64,000 nucleotides of DNA, taken from the NCBI RefSeq assembly GCF_029428875.1, contig NZ_JAJSOO010000001.1, positions 4,588,001 to 4,652,000 of the forward strand. Reading direction: 5' to 3'. The position numbers and the translations under genes were made by a program. How positions within the stretch are numbered: the first letter of the stretch is position 1; every line of letters starts with the position of its first letter. The notes beneath the pieces were generated by a model. That model saw only the letters and a program-made list of their open reading frames with translations, ran no database searches and was not told where the DNA came from. This DNA is from Streptomyces sp. JH34. GTDB taxonomy: Bacteria > Actinomycetota > Actinomycetes > Streptomycetales > Streptomycetaceae. Below, piece by piece: positions 60,711 through 64,000 of this stretch.

Positions 60711-61544
60711 TCACAGCACCGCGTTGAGGAACTCGCGCGTACGTTCGTGCTCGGGGTCGGTGAATATTTTCTCCGGTGTGCCGGACTCCACGACCCGTCC
60801 CGCGTCGAACATCAGGACCTTCTCCGAGACGTCCCGGGCGAAGTTCATCTCGTGGGTCACGCAGAGCATCGTGATGTCGGTGGTCCTGGCGATGTCGCCC
60901 AGCAGGTCCAGCACCCCGGCGACGAGTTCGGGGTCGAGGGCCGACGTCACCTCGTCGAGCAGCAGGATCTCCGGCCGCATGGCCAGCGCCCTGGCGATGG
61001 CGACGCGCTGCTGCTGACCGCCGGAGAGCTGGGAGGGGTGGGCGTCGACCTTCCCGGAGAGCCCGACCAGGTCGAGCAGCTCCCGGGCCCGCGACTCCGC
61101 CTCGTCCTTGTCCATGCCGAGGACGTTGACCGGCGCCTCGGTGATGTTCTGGAGGACCTTCATGTTCGGGAAGAGATTGAACTGCTGGAAGACCATCCCG
61201 ATCTTCTTCCGGGACTCGCGCAGCTCCTTCTCGCCCGCGGGCCTCAGCGAACCGTCCGGCCTGCGCACGTGCGAGAGGGGCGAGCCGTCCACCCAGATCA
61301 CGCCGTCACTGACCTTCTCCAGCGTCATCAGCAGCCGCAGGATGGTGGTCTTGCCCGATCCGCTGGGCCCGATCAGCGTGACGTGCTCGCCGCGCCGCAC
61401 GCCGAAGTCCAGCTCGTCCAGGACCACGTGGTCGCCGTAGCGCTTGACGACCTTGTCGAAGCGGACGAGCGGCTCGACACCGGTGAGCAGCGGGTCCGCA
61501 GCCGCGTCGGTGACCTTCTCGAGGGGGGCGGGTTCAGTGGCCAA
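60711..61544 (-). CDS. ehuA: Ectoine/hydroxyectoine ABC transporter ATP-binding protein EhuA
   Basis: This 277-residue ATPase of the polar amino acid class has Walker A LIGPSGSGKTTILRLL near 57, Q-loop FQQFNLFPN, signature QLSGGQQQRVAIARAL near 172, Walker B EILLLDEVTSALDPE near 192 and H-loop CVTHEMNFARD. The EVTSALDPE and HEMNFA forms are typical of amino-acid importers. Gene order B-C-D-A with overlaps marks it as the ehu system for the osmolytes ectoine and hydroxyectoine. Its start overlaps ehuD by 11 bp. Confidence 0.85.
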   Translation of the reverse strand: MATEPAPLEKVTDAAADPLLTGVEPLVRFDKVVKRYGDHVVLDELDFGVRRGEHVTLIGPSGSGKTTILRLLMTLEKVSDGVIWVDGSPLSHVRRPDGSLRPAGEKELRESRKKIGMVFQQFNLFPNMKVLQNITEAPVNVLGMDKDEAESRARELLDLVGLSGKVDAHPSQLSGGQQQRVAIARALAMRPEILLLDEVTSALDPELVAGVLDLLGDIARTTDITMLCVTHEMNFARDVSEKVLMFDAGRVVESGTPEKIFTDPEHERTREFLNAVL

Positions 61545-62178
61545 GGCGCTTCTCCAGCTTTCTCATCAGCAGCGACGTGGGGTAGCTCGCGACCAGGAAG
61601 ACCAGTCCGGCGAGTGTGAATGCCTCGGTGTAGGCGAAGTGGTCGGCGCCGTAGCCGCGGGCCTCGAAGACCATTTCGTGCACCGTGATCACGGCGAGGA
61701 AAGGGGTCTCCTTGAACATCGAGATCGCGTAGTTGCCGAGTGCGGGCAGCACGTTGCGCACCGCCTGCGGCAGGATCACGGCCCGCCAGGTCCGGCGGGG
61801 CGACATCGAGAGCGCCCGGCAGGCCTCCCACTGGCCCTTCGGCACGCCGTCGATCCCGGCCCGGTACACCTCGGAGGTGTACGTGGCGTAGTGGACGCCC
61901 AGGACCACGATGCCGATCGTCAGCGGTTCCACGGAGGTGAAGAGGGCCGCCGCGCCGACCAGCTGGACCAGCAGAGGGGTGGCGCGCACGAACTCCATCA
62001 CCGCCTTCACGGGCACCGTCACGAACCGGGAGGGCGCACGGCCGGCCACGGCGATGGCGAGCCCGAGCACCGCCGCCACGAGCGTGCCGAGCACGGTGGC
62101 GAGCAGGGTGACCCGGAATCCTTCGAGCAGCAGGGGAAGGGCGTCCCCGGCGGCGTCCCAGTCGAATGTCCGGTTCAC
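61534..62178 (-). CDS. ehuD: Ectoine ABC transporter permease EhuD
   Basis: This 214-residue membrane protein has about five helices and the polar amino acid permease signature EFVRATPLLVQLVGAAALF near 64. The EAA loop reads QWEACRALSMSPRRTWRAVILPQAVRNVLPALGNYAISMFKETPFLAVI. Its ATG overlaps the ehuC stop by 4 bases. With EhuC it forms the membrane channel. Confidence 0.85.
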   Translation of the reverse strand: MNRTFDWDAAGDALPLLLEGFRVTLLATVLGTLVAAVLGLAIAVAGRAPSRFVTVPVKAVMEFVRATPLLVQLVGAAALFTSVEPLTIGIVVLGVHYATYTSEVYRAGIDGVPKGQWEACRALSMSPRRTWRAVILPQAVRNVLPALGNYAISMFKETPFLAVITVHEMVFEARGYGADHFAYTEAFTLAGLVFLVASYPTSLLMRKLEKRLGH

Positions 62179-62909
62179 CGGGCACCTCCGGCCGTGGTGA
62201 CGGCTTCCGCCGTGCGGGTCCTGAACAGGCCGCGCCCGCCGGTGTGGAGGCCGAGCCGGCGCTTGGCCGACCGCTCCAGCAGGTTCATCAGCAGGGTCAG
62301 TGTGTAGGCGAGCACGAAGTAGACGACCAGCAGCAGCAGATACGCGGTGACGGTCTCACCGGTGAGGCTGCGGATGTGCTCGATCGTGGTCATGAAGTCG
62401 GCGGCGGAGATCAGCCACAGCAGCGGCGTGCACTTCAGCAGCTGGATCAGCAGGTTGGTGAAGGGCGGGATCATCTGCACCCATGCCTGGGGCAGGATCA
62501 CCTTCCGCATCCGGTGCAGCGGCGTCATGTTCAGCGCCACGGCCGCCTCGTACTGGGCGCGGGGCACGGAGTTGACCGCGCCGCGCACGATCTCGGCGCC
62601 GTACGCCCCGTAGTTCAGGCCGAACGCGACGACACCGCAGAGCAGCGGGGTCAGCTCGTAGCCCGTCAGCTGAGGCATGGCGTAGTAGAGCCAGAACAGC
62701 TGGATGTACAGCGAGGTGCCGCGGAAGAACTCCACGACGGTCCGGGAGACCCCGCGCACCAGCAGCAGCCTGCTGCCGGCCGCCAGACCCAGGGTGAACG
62801 ACAGGAGGAGGGTGAGCAGGGAGCCCAGGACGGTGGCCTGGGCCGTCACCCACAGGCCGGCGCCGACCTGGGGCAGTTCGTCGAGAAGGGTGGAGAAGAA
62901 GTCACTCAT
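62175..62909 (-). CDS. ehuC: Ectoine ABC transporter permease EhuC
   Basis: This 244-residue membrane protein has the family signature VVEFFRGTSLYIQLFWLYYAMPQ near 58 and the EAA loop AQYEAAVALNMTPLHRMRKVILPQAWVQMIPPFTNLLIQLLKCTPLLWLIS. About five helices. It starts 19 bp after ehuB and overlaps ehuD. The substrate is inferred from operon similarity to ehuABCD, not from residues in this subunit. Confidence 0.85.
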   Translation of the reverse strand: MSDFFSTLLDELPQVGAGLWVTAQATVLGSLLTLLLSFTLGLAAGSRLLLVRGVSRTVVEFFRGTSLYIQLFWLYYAMPQLTGYELTPLLCGVVAFGLNYGAYGAEIVRGAVNSVPRAQYEAAVALNMTPLHRMRKVILPQAWVQMIPPFTNLLIQLLKCTPLLWLISAADFMTTIEHIRSLTGETVTAYLLLLVVYFVLAYTLTLLMNLLERSAKRRLGLHTGGRGLFRTRTAEAVTTAGGAR

Positions 62910-62928
62910 ACGGTGTGGTCCGCCCTTG

Positions 62929-63831
62929 TCAGCCCTTGCACAGGTCGGCCGTCTTGAGTGTGGCCGGCGGGATCTCGGTGGCGCCGAAGCCGTAGTCCTG
63001 GAGCAGTTCGACGTAGCGCGACCGGTCCGAGACGATCTTCTTGAGCTCGCGGTTGAAGGAGTCGCGCAGGTCCTCGTTGCCCTGGCGGAAGACCGCGCCG
63101 CCCGGGGAGAACTGCTGCTCGCCGTCCAGCTCGGGGACGAACGCCTCGGTGACCTCGGTGTCCGGGTTGGTCTTGGCGAGCCAGCGCAGCGAGATGCCGG
63201 TGAGCAGGAAGGCGTCGATCCGGCCGCCCTTGACGGCGTCCGCGCCGTCCTGCGGCTTCTGCAGCGTCTTGATCTTGCCCTCGGCGATGCCCGCGCCCTT
63301 GGCGTACGAGGCCTCGACCGCGCCCGACATCACGCCGACGGTGATCCCCGCCGCCTTCGCGGACGCCAGGTCGGTGACCTTCCTCGGGTTGCCCTTCTTC
63401 ACCATCAGGGCGGTGGGGGAGATGAACTCCGGCTCGGAGAAGAGGGCGTTGGCGCACCGCTCGGGGGTGATCGCCATGCCCGCGCTGACCACGTCGTACT
63501 TGCCCGCCTGCAGGCCGGGGATGAGGCCGTCCCACTCCGAGAGGGTGGGCTTCAGCTCGTCGACGCCGAGCGCCTTGAATATCTCCCGGTGCAGGGTGGG
63601 GGCCTCTCCCTTGAGCTCCTTGCCCTCCATGAAGCCGTACGGGGCCTCGTTGGCGTACGCGACCCGGACGAAGCCCTGCTTGCGGAGCTTGTCGAGCGCG
63701 CCCTCACCGTCAGCGGCGCCGGCGTCGGTCTTGCTGCACGCGGAGAGCAGGCCCGGAACGACGAGCAGACCTCCCACGGCCGCGGATCGATTGAGGAAGC
63801 CCCGGCGGGACAGGTGAGGGAAGTCAGCCAT
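62929..63831 (-). CDS. ehuB: Ectoine/hydroxyectoine ABC transporter substrate-binding protein EhuB
   Basis: This 300-residue solute-binding lipoprotein has an N-terminus that combines a twin-arginine motif (SRRGFLN, Arg9-Arg10) with the lipobox LSAC (Cys32), so it is probably Tat-exported and lipidated. The binding fold has VRVAYANEAPYGFMEGKELKGEAPTL near 55, KYDVVSAGMAITPERCANALFSEPEF near 110 and GEQQFSPGGAVFRQGNEDL near 235, matching the EhuB family. The ATG at 63829-63831 has AGGAG upstream. It heads the ehuBCDA operon. Confidence 0.87.
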   Translation of the reverse strand: MADFPHLSRRGFLNRSAAVGGLLVVPGLLSACSKTDAGAADGEGALDKLRKQGFVRVAYANEAPYGFMEGKELKGEAPTLHREIFKALGVDELKPTLSEWDGLIPGLQAGKYDVVSAGMAITPERCANALFSEPEFISPTALMVKKGNPRKVTDLASAKAAGITVGVMSGAVEASYAKGAGIAEGKIKTLQKPQDGADAVKGGRIDAFLLTGISLRWLAKTNPDTEVTEAFVPELDGEQQFSPGGAVFRQGNEDLRDSFNRELKKIVSDRSRYVELLQDYGFGATEIPPATLKTADLCKG

Positions 63832-64000
63832 GGTTCGCGGTCTCCTGGAGAAATCGGGGATGTTCGAACGGTCCGGACAGGGTGAGCACCTGCCCGATCC
63901 GGGGCGCCTATGCAGCAAGCGCCGCCATGTAATCGAACGGTGGCCGGAGGGTGACCTTCCCGTGTCTCGTCATGGGCGCAGGGCGACGGCCGGGTCGCAG
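63832..64000. other. Upstream region of ehuB, to the window edge
   Basis: 169 bp. It should hold the ehu promoter. A minus-strand frame from the edge to a stop at 63908 is open but too short to judge. No clear IclR-type palindrome is seen. Confidence 0.4.

Noticed and set aside
63908-64000. Minus-strand frame open to the window edge, ending at 63908
   Set aside because: Only 30 codons are visible and the codon pattern is undecided; it may be the end of a gene outside the window or chance.

Overview
The window looks like chromosomal DNA from a Streptomyces species. It has very high GC with GC-rich third codon positions. Streptomyces hallmarks include a Ku protein with a lysine-rich tail, a WhiJ-like XRE/DUF397/ATPase trio, an SCO5918-family gene beside a cold-shock gene, a CebR box, a DasR-type box and an ectoine (ehu) ABC operon. 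I see no plasmid or phage backbone, no transposase or integrase, and no CRISPR array.

Layout. 1-6 kb: end of a GNAT gene, a convergent Ku / ATP-dependent ligase pair for end joining, two small metabolic enzymes, and a secreted GH5 mannanase under a CebR operator. 6-14 kb: an AAC(3) gene with a leaderless-type promoter, an AraC/GyrI regulator, an MMPL exporter, a two-component pair and a winged-helix protein, then a repeat-rich non-coding stretch. 14-22 kb: a methyltransferase, a HelD-type RNA polymerase-recycling ATPase, a DUF1707 protein, and an ABC-2 exporter with its own DesK/DesR-like pair.

22-40 kb is accessory and conflict-flavoured. It holds a truncated ankyrin gene, the WhiJ-like trio, a lone PLD/DEAD/DUF3427 helicase with atypical composition, a chimeric GntR-TetR regulator with its drug exporter, a small orphan ORF ending in tandem repeats, a SUKH-like protein and a multidomain SpoIIE-like protein whose phosphatase metal ligands all appear lost. 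It ends in a three-gene cassette: an EACC1 adaptor, a caspase with one membrane segment and extracellular solute-binding and vWA domains, and an orphan solute-binding lipoprotein. This cassette is the best candidate for a poorly described system: a cytoplasmic death protease apparently coupled to external ligand sensing.

40-55 kb is more ordinary: a SEC-C protein, an HxlR-controlled MFS pump, a second YidC, an FAH-family enzyme, a Gfo/Idh/MocA-ROK pair, surface proteins with a class F sortase, and a HAD phosphatase. Then come a structured ~0.5 kb leader before a MerR-like gene, a cold-shock gene, a CBS protein and an SCO5918-family protein. 55-64 kb: two identical tRNA-Lys(CTT) genes flank a ~4 kb block encoding an NlpC/P60-type cell-wall protein, an SPFH protein and an LPMO under a DasR-type site. 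An IclR regulator and ehuBCDA follow.

Most gene starts were chosen by ribosome-binding site, family start or overlap; the uncertain ones are flagged. Composition statements are by eye, not computed.
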